NCBI GenBank assembly: GCA_051252515.1
Contig: JBPOFS010000001.1
Coordinates: 62,001 to 126,000 of the forward strand
Reading direction: 5' to 3'
DNA length: 64,000 nt
Source of the DNA: UBA5078 sp051252515
GTDB lineage: Bacteria; Pseudomonadota; Gammaproteobacteria; Pseudomonadales; Pseudohongiellaceae
Numbering within the stretch: the stretch's first letter is position 1; each line of letters starts with the position of its first letter. Shown here piece by piece: positions 43,538 to 52,206 of the stretch. Position numbers and translations under genes: made by a program. The notes beneath the pieces were generated by a model. That model was not told the origin of the DNA and did not search any database. It saw only the letters and a list, made by a program, of their open reading frames with translations.

Positions 43538-44848
43538 CTAAGGATTTTCATCGAAGAGTTTTTGTATTCCAGACCAACATTTTGAATAATCACGTTGACG
43601 GTGCTCGGATTTCAGCGCAAATTTCGTCGGCGCTATTACGTAGCGGGACTCAAACATAAACGCCAAGGTGTTATCAAAACGCTCTGGTTTCAGATCTACC
43701 TTGCTCGCCTTTTCGAAAACCGCCGCTTCTGGGCCATGAGGAGTCATGCAATTGTGCAAACTCATACCGCCTGGCTCGAAACCCTTTTCCTTGGCGTCAT
43801 AAGTCCCTTTTATAAGCCCCATGAATTCGCTCATGATGTTGCGGTGAAACCAGGGCGGCCGGAATGTGTTTTCCGCCACTATCCAACGCGGCGGAAATAC
43901 CACGAAATCCAAATTTGCAACGCCGGCAGTATCACTAGGCGAAGTCAGTACGGTAAAGATAGAGGGGTCGGGATGATCGAAGCTGACGGTATTGATCACG
44001 TTAAATCTAGCGAGGTCGTATTTGTAAGGCGCACTATTGCCGACCCAAGCCACCACGTCCAAGACCGATCGGTCCAGAGTCGTCTGATATAACTGTCCGC
44101 AAAATTTGACGACCAGTGTGTGTACTTCTTCTTTATCTTCGAAGGATGCCACCGGATACTGAAAATCGCGATTATTAGCGAAACCGTTTGCGCCCACAGG
44201 CCCACGTTCTGGCAATTCCAAGGGAGCACCATAGTTCTCACAGACGTAGCCGCGCACTGGGCCATCAGGCAGTTCGATTCGAAATTTTAAGCCGCGTGGT
44301 ATCACTAGGATTTCCCCGGGCGCCACATGAAGTTGACCCAATTCCGTTTGTGCCAGAATGGCTCCCTGCTGAGGGACGATCAATAGCTCTCCATCGGCGC
44401 TGTAAAAAAACCTCTTCCCCATGCCTATTTCGGCTCGATAAATGTGCACGCCCAAGCCTGTTTGCAGACTGACATCACCATTGACGGCAATCGTGGCCAG
44501 ACCATCGAGAAAGTCACCCGTGGATTGATCTATCGGAAAGGGATCCCAACGCAGAACATCGGGAGGACAATTTAACTCCCTGCTAGGACCGGTTCTAATC
44601 AGGCCATTGTCGATGGATTCAAATTCGCCCTGCATCGCGACGCTGGGGCGCAACCGGTAGGTCCATGTGCGACGATTCTTAGCGCGAGGCGCTGTAAAGG
44701 CGGTGGAGCTGAATTGTTCAGCATAGAGCTGATAAGGGCATTTCTGCGGACTGAAACGACCTTTTGGCAACGCACCGGGCAATGCCTCGGTTTCGAACTC
44801 ATTGCCAAAACCTGTCATATAGTTGAGAGAGTTCTGCGTCGCTTTCAT
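43538..44848 (-). CDS. hmgA: Homogentisate 1,2-dioxygenase
   Basis: This 436-residue protein matches HmgA from the start (NYMTGFGNEFETEALPGALP) to the end. The iron site lies in FRPPWFHRNIMSEFMGLIKG (His, then Glu) and SLHNCMTPHGPE (His), the usual 2-His-1-Glu arrangement. It opens the ring of homogentisate with O2 to give maleylacetoacetate. It lies between hpd and fahA with short gaps (71 and 22 bases), so it is expected to be in one operon with them. Confidence 0.95.
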   Translation of the reverse strand: MKATQNSLNYMTGFGNEFETEALPGALPKGRFSPQKCPYQLYAEQFSSTAFTAPRAKNRRTWTYRLRPSVAMQGEFESIDNGLIRTGPSRELNCPPDVLRWDPFPIDQSTGDFLDGLATIAVNGDVSLQTGLGVHIYRAEIGMGKRFFYSADGELLIVPQQGAILAQTELGQLHVAPGEILVIPRGLKFRIELPDGPVRGYVCENYGAPLELPERGPVGANGFANNRDFQYPVASFEDKEEVHTLVVKFCGQLYQTTLDRSVLDVVAWVGNSAPYKYDLARFNVINTVSFDHPDPSIFTVLTSPSDTAGVANLDFVVFPPRWIVAENTFRPPWFHRNIMSEFMGLIKGTYDAKEKGFEPGGMSLHNCMTPHGPEAAVFEKASKVDLKPERFDNTLAFMFESRYVIAPTKFALKSEHRQRDYSKCWSGIQKLFDENP

Positions 44849-44919
44849 TCGGAGATTGCTCCTATTTTTATTTTCACACTTTTGAAAAGCTAACTTACTG
44901 GGGTACCCGCCACCTTTTA

Positions 44920-46008
44920 TTAAGCTACGGATTGCTTTCCAGGCTGCAATACGCCGCGTCGTACCTGATCTCTTTCGATCGATTCAAATAGTGCTGCGAA
45001 ATTACCTTCTCCGAAACCCTCATCTCGCTTGCGCTGAATAAATTCGAAAAATATCGGCCCAACCATATTCTGCGAGAAAATCTGTAACAATAAACGCGGA
45101 TCATTTTCCTGCGTAGAACCATCCAACAAAATACCGCGAGACTTCAGATCTTCAACCGGTTCGCCATGACCAGGCAGGCGATCTGATAGCATCTCGTAAT
45201 AGGTGTCAGGCGGAGCCGTCATAAACTCCAAGCCATTTGCTTTGAGGCGGTCATAACAGACCAGCAGGTTATCGCAGGAAAATGCAATATGTTGAATGCC
45301 TTCGCCATTGTAGGCCATAAGGTATTCCTCGATTTGGCCATTGCCACCAGCCTCCTCGTTCAAAGGGATGCGCACCTTGCCGTCGGGGGCAGTCATCGCC
45401 CGCGAGGTCAATCCGGTGTACTCACCTTTAATATCGAAGTAACGGATCTGTCGAAAGTTAAAAAGATCTTCGTAGTACTTGGTCCAGTAATCCATGCGTC
45501 CACGATGGACATTGTGGGTTAAGTGATCGATCACTTTAAAACCACAACCCTCAGGTTGACGCTCAACGCTCTCGATGAAGTCAAAGTCGATATCGTAAAT
45601 AGAAGAGCCATCTTGGTAGCGGTCGTTCAGATAGAGGAGTGCGCCGCCGATGCCGCGGATCGCTGGCAACTTCAACTCCATTGGTCCCGTAGAGATCTCT
45701 ACTGGTTCAGCACCGAGTTCAATGGCACGCTTATACGCTTTCGCCGCATCTTTTACGCGAAACGCCAAGCCACAAGCCGATGGACCATGCTCTTCGGCAT
45801 AGTAGGCTGCTGGAGACCCCTTCTCATAGTTCAGGAGAAAATTAATACCGCCCTGGCGCCAAAGCTCCACATCCTTTGAACGATGACTGGCCACATGAGA
45901 AAAGCCTAGAAGAGTCAACGCGGGTTCGAGCAAGCCTCGCTCCGGTGCGGTGAATTCTACAAACTCGAAACCATCGAGCCCCATGGGATTCTCAAACAGA
46001 TCAGCCAT
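44920..46008 (-). CDS. hpd: 4-hydroxyphenylpyruvate dioxygenase
   Basis: This 362-residue protein has two vicinal-oxygen-chelate repeats. The iron ligands are in VIDHLTHNVHRGRMDYW (His), IQHIAFSCDNLL (His) and FFEFIQRKRDEGFGEGNF (Glu). It converts 4-hydroxyphenylpyruvate to homogentisate with O2, the entry step to this pathway. It is the first catabolic gene of the row, 174 bases after the class II DAHP synthase gene. Pyomelanin could form if hmgA were lost. Confidence 0.95.
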   Translation of the reverse strand: MADLFENPMGLDGFEFVEFTAPERGLLEPALTLLGFSHVASHRSKDVELWRQGGINFLLNYEKGSPAAYYAEEHGPSACGLAFRVKDAAKAYKRAIELGAEPVEISTGPMELKLPAIRGIGGALLYLNDRYQDGSSIYDIDFDFIESVERQPEGCGFKVIDHLTHNVHRGRMDYWTKYYEDLFNFRQIRYFDIKGEYTGLTSRAMTAPDGKVRIPLNEEAGGNGQIEEYLMAYNGEGIQHIAFSCDNLLVCYDRLKANGLEFMTAPPDTYYEMLSDRLPGHGEPVEDLKSRGILLDGSTQENDPRLLLQIFSQNMVGPIFFEFIQRKRDEGFGEGNFAALFESIERDQVRRGVLQPGKQSVA

Positions 46009-46182
46009 CAGCTAACTCCTTCTGTAAAGTTGATTTCAGAGTGCAACAGCACTGCAACTACGAAGAAGTATAGCGACGCCTAGCAACAGTAATTCGCTCA
46101 TTCAAGCGGGACTACTGCCAATATCGGAAGGATTTCATCGGATATATCACGTTTACAGACGACTTCCGCCTATAGCCCCAGT

Positions 46183-47538
46183 CTAACGCTGGCGCTTCAC
46201 TCGGCTTAGCGTGTCGGCAATTAAGAACGCCAACTCTAGGGATTGGTCTGCATTAAGTCTGGGGTCGCAGGTTGTTTGGTAGCGCTCACCTAGGCCAGCC
46301 TCCGTGAGCTGATAGGCTCCACCGACGCATTCAGTGACGGAATCGCCTGTCATCTCTAGATGCACCCCGCCGGCATAACTGCCTTCCGCGCGATGGATTT
46401 CAAAGAACTGCTCCATTTCGCTTAGAATCGCATCAACCTTCCGTGTTTTTACGCCGGTCGCCGTGGTGACGGTGTTTCCGTGCATGGGATCTGAACACCA
46501 GACCACGTCGCTTCCCATCCCCTGAACCGCTTGCACCAGAGGAGGCAGTTTCTCGCTGATATGCTCAGCACCCATTCTCGAAATTAACGTAATTCGACCT
46601 GACTCGTTGTCGGGGTTGAGGAGCTCAAGAAGTCTTTGCAGGTCAGAGGGCACTGTCGACGGCCCCACTTTTATTCCAATCGGATTGCGAACCCCTCGTA
46701 AAAACTCAACATGGGCATGATCAGGCTGCCGTGTTCGATCACCAAGCCATAGCATATGTGCCGAACAATCGTACCAGTGACCGCTCAAATTATCTTGACG
46801 CGTTAGGGCTTGTTCGTAATTGAGCAGTAACGCTTCATGCGAGGTATAAATCGTTGTTTTATTCAGCTGCGGACTGTTGGCGGAGTTGATGCCGCAAGCC
46901 TCCATGAAACCCAGAGCCTTTTCGATTTGTAAGGCTAAGCTTTCATATTTTTGATGGTGCGCAGTTTGCGCTACGAACCCCTGATTCCATTGCTGCACAT
47001 TACGCAGATCGGCAAAACCACCCGCCGCGAATGCGCGCATTAGATTCAAGGTCGCGCAAGACTGATGGTAGGCTTTCAGCATCCGCGCAGGATCAGGGCG
47101 TCGCGCGTCCTCAGTGAAATCCACGTTGTTAATAATATCGCCGCGATAGGCAGGTAGCTCAATGGCACCAATGGTTTGCGTGTCAGCCGAACGCGGTTTT
47201 GCAAATTGGCCGGCGATGCGACCAACCTTCACTACAGGGCAACTGCCCGCGAAGGTCATAACAACTGACATTTGCAACAGAAGCTTGAAGGTCTGACCGA
47301 TTTTTTCTGCACTGAATTCAGCAAAGCTCTCTGCGCAATCACCGCCCTGCAACAAGAAAGCCTGCCCTTTGCTCACTTTCGCCAGATCAGTCTTGAGTCC
47401 GTCGATTTCTCCTGCAAACACCAGTGGTGGAAGAGATGACAACTCCCGCTCAGCTTCCTCCAAAGAGGCCTTGTCTGCGTAGACTGGCTGTTGTTTTGCT
47501 GGCTGTTTTCTCCAGCTGTCGACTGCCCATTGATGCAT
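46183..47538 (-). CDS. Class II 3-deoxy-7-phosphoheptulonate (DAHP) synthase
   Basis: This 451-residue plant-type (class II) enzyme shows WAVDSWRKQPAKQQP at the start, LLQGGDCAESFAEF, KVGRIAGQFAKPRS, VWCSDPMHGNTVT and HLEMTGDSVTEC, with the metal-binding Cys, His, Glu and Asp residues. It joins phosphoenolpyruvate and erythrose 4-phosphate in the first step of aromatic amino acid synthesis. It is placed next to genes that degrade tyrosine, and an Lrp/AsnC regulator is transcribed away from it 141 bases off. The regulator may sense an aromatic amino acid and control both directions, which is an inference from layout. Confidence 0.92.
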   Translation of the reverse strand: MHQWAVDSWRKQPAKQQPVYADKASLEEAERELSSLPPLVFAGEIDGLKTDLAKVSKGQAFLLQGGDCAESFAEFSAEKIGQTFKLLLQMSVVMTFAGSCPVVKVGRIAGQFAKPRSADTQTIGAIELPAYRGDIINNVDFTEDARRPDPARMLKAYHQSCATLNLMRAFAAGGFADLRNVQQWNQGFVAQTAHHQKYESLALQIEKALGFMEACGINSANSPQLNKTTIYTSHEALLLNYEQALTRQDNLSGHWYDCSAHMLWLGDRTRQPDHAHVEFLRGVRNPIGIKVGPSTVPSDLQRLLELLNPDNESGRITLISRMGAEHISEKLPPLVQAVQGMGSDVVWCSDPMHGNTVTTATGVKTRKVDAILSEMEQFFEIHRAEGSYAGGVHLEMTGDSVTECVGGAYQLTEAGLGERYQTTCDPRLNADQSLELAFLIADTLSRVKRQR

Positions 47539-47638
47539 AATTTATTTCCAAGTCGAATTTGAGTGGACTCTGCAGGATAGCTGCTAGAATCTGACATATA
47601 TTACTCTAGTTAAGCCTATTTGGCTGACCAGGTGCGTG

Positions 47639-47657
47639 TATTATGTCCAAGATAATA
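47639..47657 (+). promoter_or_regulatory. Dyad in the aromatic Lrp/AsnC upstream region
   Basis: TATTAT and ATAATA are separated by seven bases (47639-47644 and 47652-47657) in the divergent gap between the DAHP synthase gene and the regulator gene. The size and AT-rich arms resemble sites used by Lrp-type proteins. It is the clearest dyad in the gap. Confidence 0.35.
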
Positions 47658-47679
47658 TGAATGGAGGCGGAATCCACTT

Positions 47680-48147
47680 ATGCAACTAGACCGAGCCGAA
47701 CGTGAAATACTGCGCATCCTGCAAAAGGAAGGCCGCATCTCGACTGTAGAATTGGCCTCCCGGATTGGCCTGTCGGAATCCCCATCGTTTCGACGAATTA
47801 AAGCGCTCGAACAGGCCGGCGTGATCAATGCCTATTCAGCCCAGATCGATCAACGCAAGATCGGCTTACAGGTGACGGCCTTTGTTCAGATCACATTGGA
47901 GAAAGGGGAGGCCTCAAAGCTAAAGACCTTCCTAGCCCAAGTCGAAGCCGAAGAATACATCGTGGAATGCCACGGCATGAGTGGCTCCTGTGATTACTTG
48001 CTAAAGGTAGTCGCCACCAGCATGGATCATTTCTCGGAACTTTGCATGCAACGAATTCTGAATTTTTCAGGCGTCAAAAACATCGAGTCGCAATTTAGTC
48101 TATGGGCCGTCAAACAGGGAGCCCCCCTTCCCATTCCCGGAAGTTGA
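47680..48147 (+). CDS. Lrp/AsnC family regulator near tyrosine genes
   Basis: This 155-residue regulator has an N-terminal winged helix (LDRAEREILRILQKEGRISTVELASRIGLSESPSFRRIKALEQAG, residues 3-45) and a C-terminal RAM ligand-binding domain (about 65-145, with ECHGMSGSCDYLLKVV). It belongs with regulators that bind amino acids. GGAGG lies 12 bases upstream. It is transcribed away from DAHP synthase and hpd, so it probably controls them in response to an aromatic amino acid. Confidence 0.88.
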   Translation: MQLDRAEREILRILQKEGRISTVELASRIGLSESPSFRRIKALEQAGVINAYSAQIDQRKIGLQVTAFVQITLEKGEASKLKTFLAQVEAEEYIVECHGMSGSCDYLLKVVATSMDHFSELCMQRILNFSGVKNIESQFSLWAVKQGAPLPIPGS

Positions 48148-48171
48148 GTCTTCCGGCTTGGCTAAATAACA

Positions 48172-48984
48172 CTAACGACCAGTCGCAGCTCTGCCCAAAC
48201 GAATGGTTTCATCCGCCGCGGGTCCGTAGACCAACAAGCCAAGAAAGCCTTGCTCCACACGGAGCTCTACGGATTCAGGGTCGGCCGTAATAATATCAAC
48301 CAATCCAGCACGCTGACTCTGCGCGAGAAGTTCCATGCTTAACTTCTCGGCAGCATCTCTGTCTCCGCCCAAGGCACCGGTGAGACTACCGATGCCGCAG
48401 ACCAGCGAACTGTAGCCTGGAATATTAGCGATATCTTCAAGATTGGCAAACACATTAGGACTTTCGAGCAAGAGCATCACCACGAAATCACCCTCAGGAT
48501 TAGTTGGCGACCACACGTTTACGCCTTCGAAGAACGACACTGCCGTGCGTGCCTCTTCAAGGCTCTGCACATGTGGGAACACCACGCCATCCACACCTAG
48601 GGCAATGAGCTCGTTGACTCGCGCTCGCGAGACTTCAACACCGGCTTCAGACATTGCCGGGATGCGAACCAACAACTCCATCGCGGAGTCCGCCCCGCCG
48701 CTTTGCAGCCCCTGCTTGATATCACGAGCTGAGTTTATAGTGTAATTTTGCTCTAAATTCAGAAACGCAAAGTCCAAAAGTGGGTTCGCCGCGAGCTCTC
48801 TACCCGTGGCAACTGTATAGGGCATCCCGGTTACGTAATAACCGAAAGTCGCCTTGTCTGCTGCCCACAGATCCACCAAAGCTTCATTGTCAGAAGACGT
48901 CGATACGCTAGCGCAACCTGCCAAAGTTGTCATTGTAATCAGCGCGCATGTCAGCGCCACGAGGGAGAAGTGCCGATCTTTCAT
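48172..48984 (-). CDS. Exported HpcH/HpaI aldolase-like lipoprotein
   Basis: This protein of about 270 residues has a lipobox (LAGC, about residue 24). A TIM-barrel domain like that of HpcH/HpaI aldolases and citrate lyase beta follows: FAFLNLEQN, LVRIPAMSEAGVEVSRARVNELIALGVDGVVFPHVQSLEEA, MLLLESPNVFANLEDI and GIGSLTGALGG. HpaI enzymes are cytoplasmic and cleave 4-hydroxy-2-oxo acids. This one is predicted to be exported and lipid-anchored, and some catalytic positions differ (LNLEQN where the family has D.EH). The activity is therefore in doubt. The ATG at 48984 has GGAG six bases before it. Confidence 0.7.
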   Translation of the reverse strand: MKDRHFSLVALTCALITMTTLAGCASVSTSSDNEALVDLWAADKATFGYYVTGMPYTVATGRELAANPLLDFAFLNLEQNYTINSARDIKQGLQSGGADSAMELLVRIPAMSEAGVEVSRARVNELIALGVDGVVFPHVQSLEEARTAVSFFEGVNVWSPTNPEGDFVVMLLLESPNVFANLEDIANIPGYSSLVCGIGSLTGALGGDRDAAEKLSMELLAQSQRAGLVDIITADPESVELRVEQGFLGLLVYGPAADETIRLGRAATGR

Positions 48985-49102
48985 ATAGGGCTCCAACCTG
49001 AAACAGGGATAGGGTTTGCAAACATAATTTAGAAAAATGCATACATGCCTGAGAAATCCAGCATGACAGTAGAGGAAGAATCATTAAGACTGACCAACAC
49101 CT

Positions 49103-49141
49103 AAAAAAACATCCCGCGACCTGTTCTAAGGTCGCGGGATG
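49103..49141 (-). terminator. Strong intrinsic terminator after the third TonB receptor
   Basis: CATCCCGCGACCT pairs with AGGTCGCGGGATG (13 base pairs, 49110-49141). On the minus strand it is followed by seven Ts. Confidence 0.85.
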
Positions 49142-49182
49142 ATTATTAAGTGGTTTGCACCATTGCTCTAGCACTCACGGTG

Positions 49183-52068
49183 CTAGAACTCGTAGTTAAC
49201 ACCAACTCGGATAATCCGACCCATTCGGTCGTAGTACGTCATGCTACCTGGACCTGACCAGAAGCTAGTAGTAGCTACTCGGGGTGGATCTTGGTCGAGA
49301 ACGTTCTGGGCACTAAAAAACACCCTTCCGTTGTCGATTTGATAGTTGAAGTTGAGGTCGAAATACGTAATAGAGTCGATCTCGTTGTCATTAACAGTCG
49401 GGCGAGTTGCAGTGGCTGCGGGGCAGGACCCTGGAACACACTCAAGGTAGGAGTTGTTGTATGCGTTCTCGCCCATCCCACGCGCAGTCAGAGTGACATC
49501 CAAAGGACCATTCAGGTAGCTTAGCGTCGTCAAGTATCGAACCTTGGACGAATCCAACCCGAAGCCTGGGTTACCAATACTGGGCCCAGTCACACCGGCA
49601 CCATCAATAGTCACCTTGCCATCACTGCTGTCCAGTTTATCGACAATAGTGACCATACCGCGCAACGACAGCTCGCCATCCCAAGCGGAGTTAAGCGAAG
49701 ACAGTGGGAAACGATAGCTCGCTTCTAAGTCATAGCCTGCCGTTTCTTGAGACAGAAGATTCTGCGGTTGAGTGACGATCAGATCGATAAAGCCGTCGGC
49801 CCCACGCTGAACACTGTTACAAAGAATTGTGTCGCCTTCGAAGCAGCGGTCCACCACTTCCTGGCCACCGATTGTAAGAATGGCATCACTGATCTCGATG
49901 TTGTAATAATCCACCGACATGGCTAACCCAGGCAACCACGATGGTTGATAGATAAAACCAAGGCCCGTTGTATCACCGATCTCTGGCTGCACATCAGGAT
50001 TACCCCGAGTCTGGCCTATAGTCTGAGTTTCAACATTCAGGAATGGATCAGTAGTTGTGCCTGTTCCAGACGTACCCGCATCAAACAAGTTGCCCAAGTT
50101 GGGAGCGCGAATATCTCGCGATTGCGTCGCGCGCAAACGCAGCTCATCATTCACACGCCAGCTAAGACCTACTTTCCAAGTCGTCACTTCTCCGGAAGTA
50201 CTGTAATCCGTCAAGCGCACCGCGCCATTGAGGTCGACTTGCTGCATGAAAGGCATATCTTTCGCCAGTGGAATCACCGTCTCAGTAAAGTATTCCGTAA
50301 CGTCGTAATCACCGAAGGTCGGGTTATAGTTACCGGCGAGAAGCGCTGTTTGTTGGTCCAACGCGCTGGAACTAGCACTCACTTCCTCAGTACGATACGC
50401 CGCGCCGAAGGCCAAAGATACAGGGCCCGCCCAAGTGTCAACCGGCTCGCCAGCCACACTCGCAGACAGAACTTCCTGCTCCAGGAGCTGCTTCATCCAA
50501 CCAGTGCCGAAGGCATAATCATGCGCCGCTGGCGAAAGCACGCCTGTGCCCATATTGTTATAAGCAACACACGCTGGGTCGTCATTCGACGCATCGGCGT
50601 CAGCGTTAATGCGACAAACCGTTTGCCCCTGATCGTTCACAACCGCGTCAACCGCGTTCCGGTAGTTTCCAGTGATTAAATTATTAGGCGTGGCCTGATA
50701 AGTTTCGTTCTGGTTGTTGACATAAGATGCGTCCCAATCCCAACCACTCCCAAACGCTTCGAAATCACCTTCGATGCCAAGGACGTAGCGCTCTAGATTG
50801 CGCTCACCAGCGAACCTGATTTGACCCGCATCGCCATTTACAGTGCCCATTGTGAAGTCTGTTAAACCTTGAGCGTCCATCGCCGCCTGAACCGAGCTGG
50901 GTATGAATGGATTGCCTGAGTAAATAGTCACGTTGCCCAACTGGAAAGGCAGAGCGGTTCCAGGGTTATCCGAACGAGAATAGCCACGCATCAACTCTGC
51001 GTAAACCGACGTGGAATCATTAATCTCGAAGCTTGTGCGTAAAAATACGTTGTCACGCGTCTGCTCCAGCGCCAATCCTGTTTCCTGGTCAATTCTGGAG
51101 GTCTGCCAGTCTCCGCCGGACTGCCAAACACCGCTTTGAAGGCGTCCAAAATCGTATGGGAGGGGCGTGCCACCGGCCTGAAACTGTGTCCCACGGAGCG
51201 GGCCACTGACGATAACACCACCACGAGTGGCAACAGACAATCCCGCCTCTTCGATTGTCGTGTACAAGGGTTGGCTATTGTCAGCCGCATAAGCTGGATT
51301 ACGAATAAGGGCATACGGATCTTCCGCCCAGTCCCGAGGTTTGCCCTCGATTGCCGCATCATAGCCACGCTCAAAGTCCACTAGGAAGTGTCCTCGACCA
51401 TCGGCAAATGACATGCCTCCGGTAAACCCCAGTTGATAGGCTTCACCATCGCCGTGCGTTGTACTTGACCCCTGAGCCCTAACTTTGAAGCCTGTATAAT
51501 CTTTGTTAAGTATGAAGTTGACCACACCCGCCAAGGCATCAGAACCATACACGGCTGAAGCACCACCTGTGTTCACTTCGACGCGCTCTACTAGCCCGCT
51601 AGGAAAGTTACTGATGTCTACCGCACCACCTCGGTCACCACCAATCGATGCCCCTACAACACGCTTGCCATCCAGCAGCACTAGAGTTCGGTTAGCACCG
51701 AGTCCACGCAAGTTCAGTAAGTTAGTGCCAGATGTCCCATCACTAATGCTGACATTGTTGCGTGAATTTTGAGAGCCCTGAAAGGCCGGCATGCGCTCCA
51801 CAACCTCACCAATCTGGGTCACTGGCATTTGGTTCAACGCTTCTTCGCCCAGAACCGATACAGGGGCCGGAGTTTCATAACCGTCTCTGCGGATCATTGA
51901 GCCGGTTACCACTACTTCCTCAATTGAAGAGTCAGGTGCACTTTCCTGCCCATTAGCTGCCCCCGCAGAAACCAGTGCCGCAACAGTTGCGGCACCCAAG
52001 AGACTACTCGACTTGGATAACGAAGATCTCTGCGATCCGGCTTGCTCTCTCTTGTTCTTATTTTTCAT
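49183..52068 (-). CDS. TonB-dependent receptor, third in the window
   Basis: This 961-residue outer-membrane receptor is not closely similar to the convergent pair. It has a long signal peptide (about 1-42), a TonB-box region EEVVVTGSMIRR (about 50-61), a plug with NLRGLGANRTLVLLDGKRV and ASAVYGSDALAGVVNFIL, and a barrel ending YDRMGRIIRVGVNYEF. The plug pattern belongs to the large oligosaccharide- or peptide-type receptors. It follows the second DUF1592 cassette on the same strand after a 138-base gap that includes a TAACCGCA/TGCGGTTA hairpin. The substrate is not known. A 13-pair terminator follows. Confidence 0.93.
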   Translation of the reverse strand: MKNKNKREQAGSQRSSLSKSSSLLGAATVAALVSAGAANGQESAPDSSIEEVVVTGSMIRRDGYETPAPVSVLGEEALNQMPVTQIGEVVERMPAFQGSQNSRNNVSISDGTSGTNLLNLRGLGANRTLVLLDGKRVVGASIGGDRGGAVDISNFPSGLVERVEVNTGGASAVYGSDALAGVVNFILNKDYTGFKVRAQGSSTTHGDGEAYQLGFTGGMSFADGRGHFLVDFERGYDAAIEGKPRDWAEDPYALIRNPAYAADNSQPLYTTIEEAGLSVATRGGVIVSGPLRGTQFQAGGTPLPYDFGRLQSGVWQSGGDWQTSRIDQETGLALEQTRDNVFLRTSFEINDSTSVYAELMRGYSRSDNPGTALPFQLGNVTIYSGNPFIPSSVQAAMDAQGLTDFTMGTVNGDAGQIRFAGERNLERYVLGIEGDFEAFGSGWDWDASYVNNQNETYQATPNNLITGNYRNAVDAVVNDQGQTVCRINADADASNDDPACVAYNNMGTGVLSPAAHDYAFGTGWMKQLLEQEVLSASVAGEPVDTWAGPVSLAFGAAYRTEEVSASSSALDQQTALLAGNYNPTFGDYDVTEYFTETVIPLAKDMPFMQQVDLNGAVRLTDYSTSGEVTTWKVGLSWRVNDELRLRATQSRDIRAPNLGNLFDAGTSGTGTTTDPFLNVETQTIGQTRGNPDVQPEIGDTTGLGFIYQPSWLPGLAMSVDYYNIEISDAILTIGGQEVVDRCFEGDTILCNSVQRGADGFIDLIVTQPQNLLSQETAGYDLEASYRFPLSSLNSAWDGELSLRGMVTIVDKLDSSDGKVTIDGAGVTGPSIGNPGFGLDSSKVRYLTTLSYLNGPLDVTLTARGMGENAYNNSYLECVPGSCPAATATRPTVNDNEIDSITYFDLNFNYQIDNGRVFFSAQNVLDQDPPRVATTSFWSGPGSMTYYDRMGRIIRVGVNYEF

Positions 52069-52128
52069 AGTACTGCCCTATTTTATGTTCTTATTTAGGT
52101 TCTCGTTCAAATTGTACAAATCTGGGTT

Positions 52129-52158
52129 GTAACCGCAACCTCTGAGAGTCTGCGGTTA
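52129..52158. other. Hairpin between cassette B and the third TonB receptor
   Basis: TAACCGCA pairs with TGCGGTTA around a 13-base loop. No T run follows on the minus strand. It may be a weak terminator or a processing site between the cassette and the receptor gene. Confidence 0.35.
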
Positions 52159-52206
52159 TGCTATCCCTTTTCGCTAACCCAGGACCTTACTAGCGTCCTT
52201 CTGTTT

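Noticed and set aside
49945..50679. 244-codon + strand frame inside the third TonB receptor
   Set aside because: It is antisense to a clear receptor gene. The length comes from the codon bias of the real gene on the other strand.
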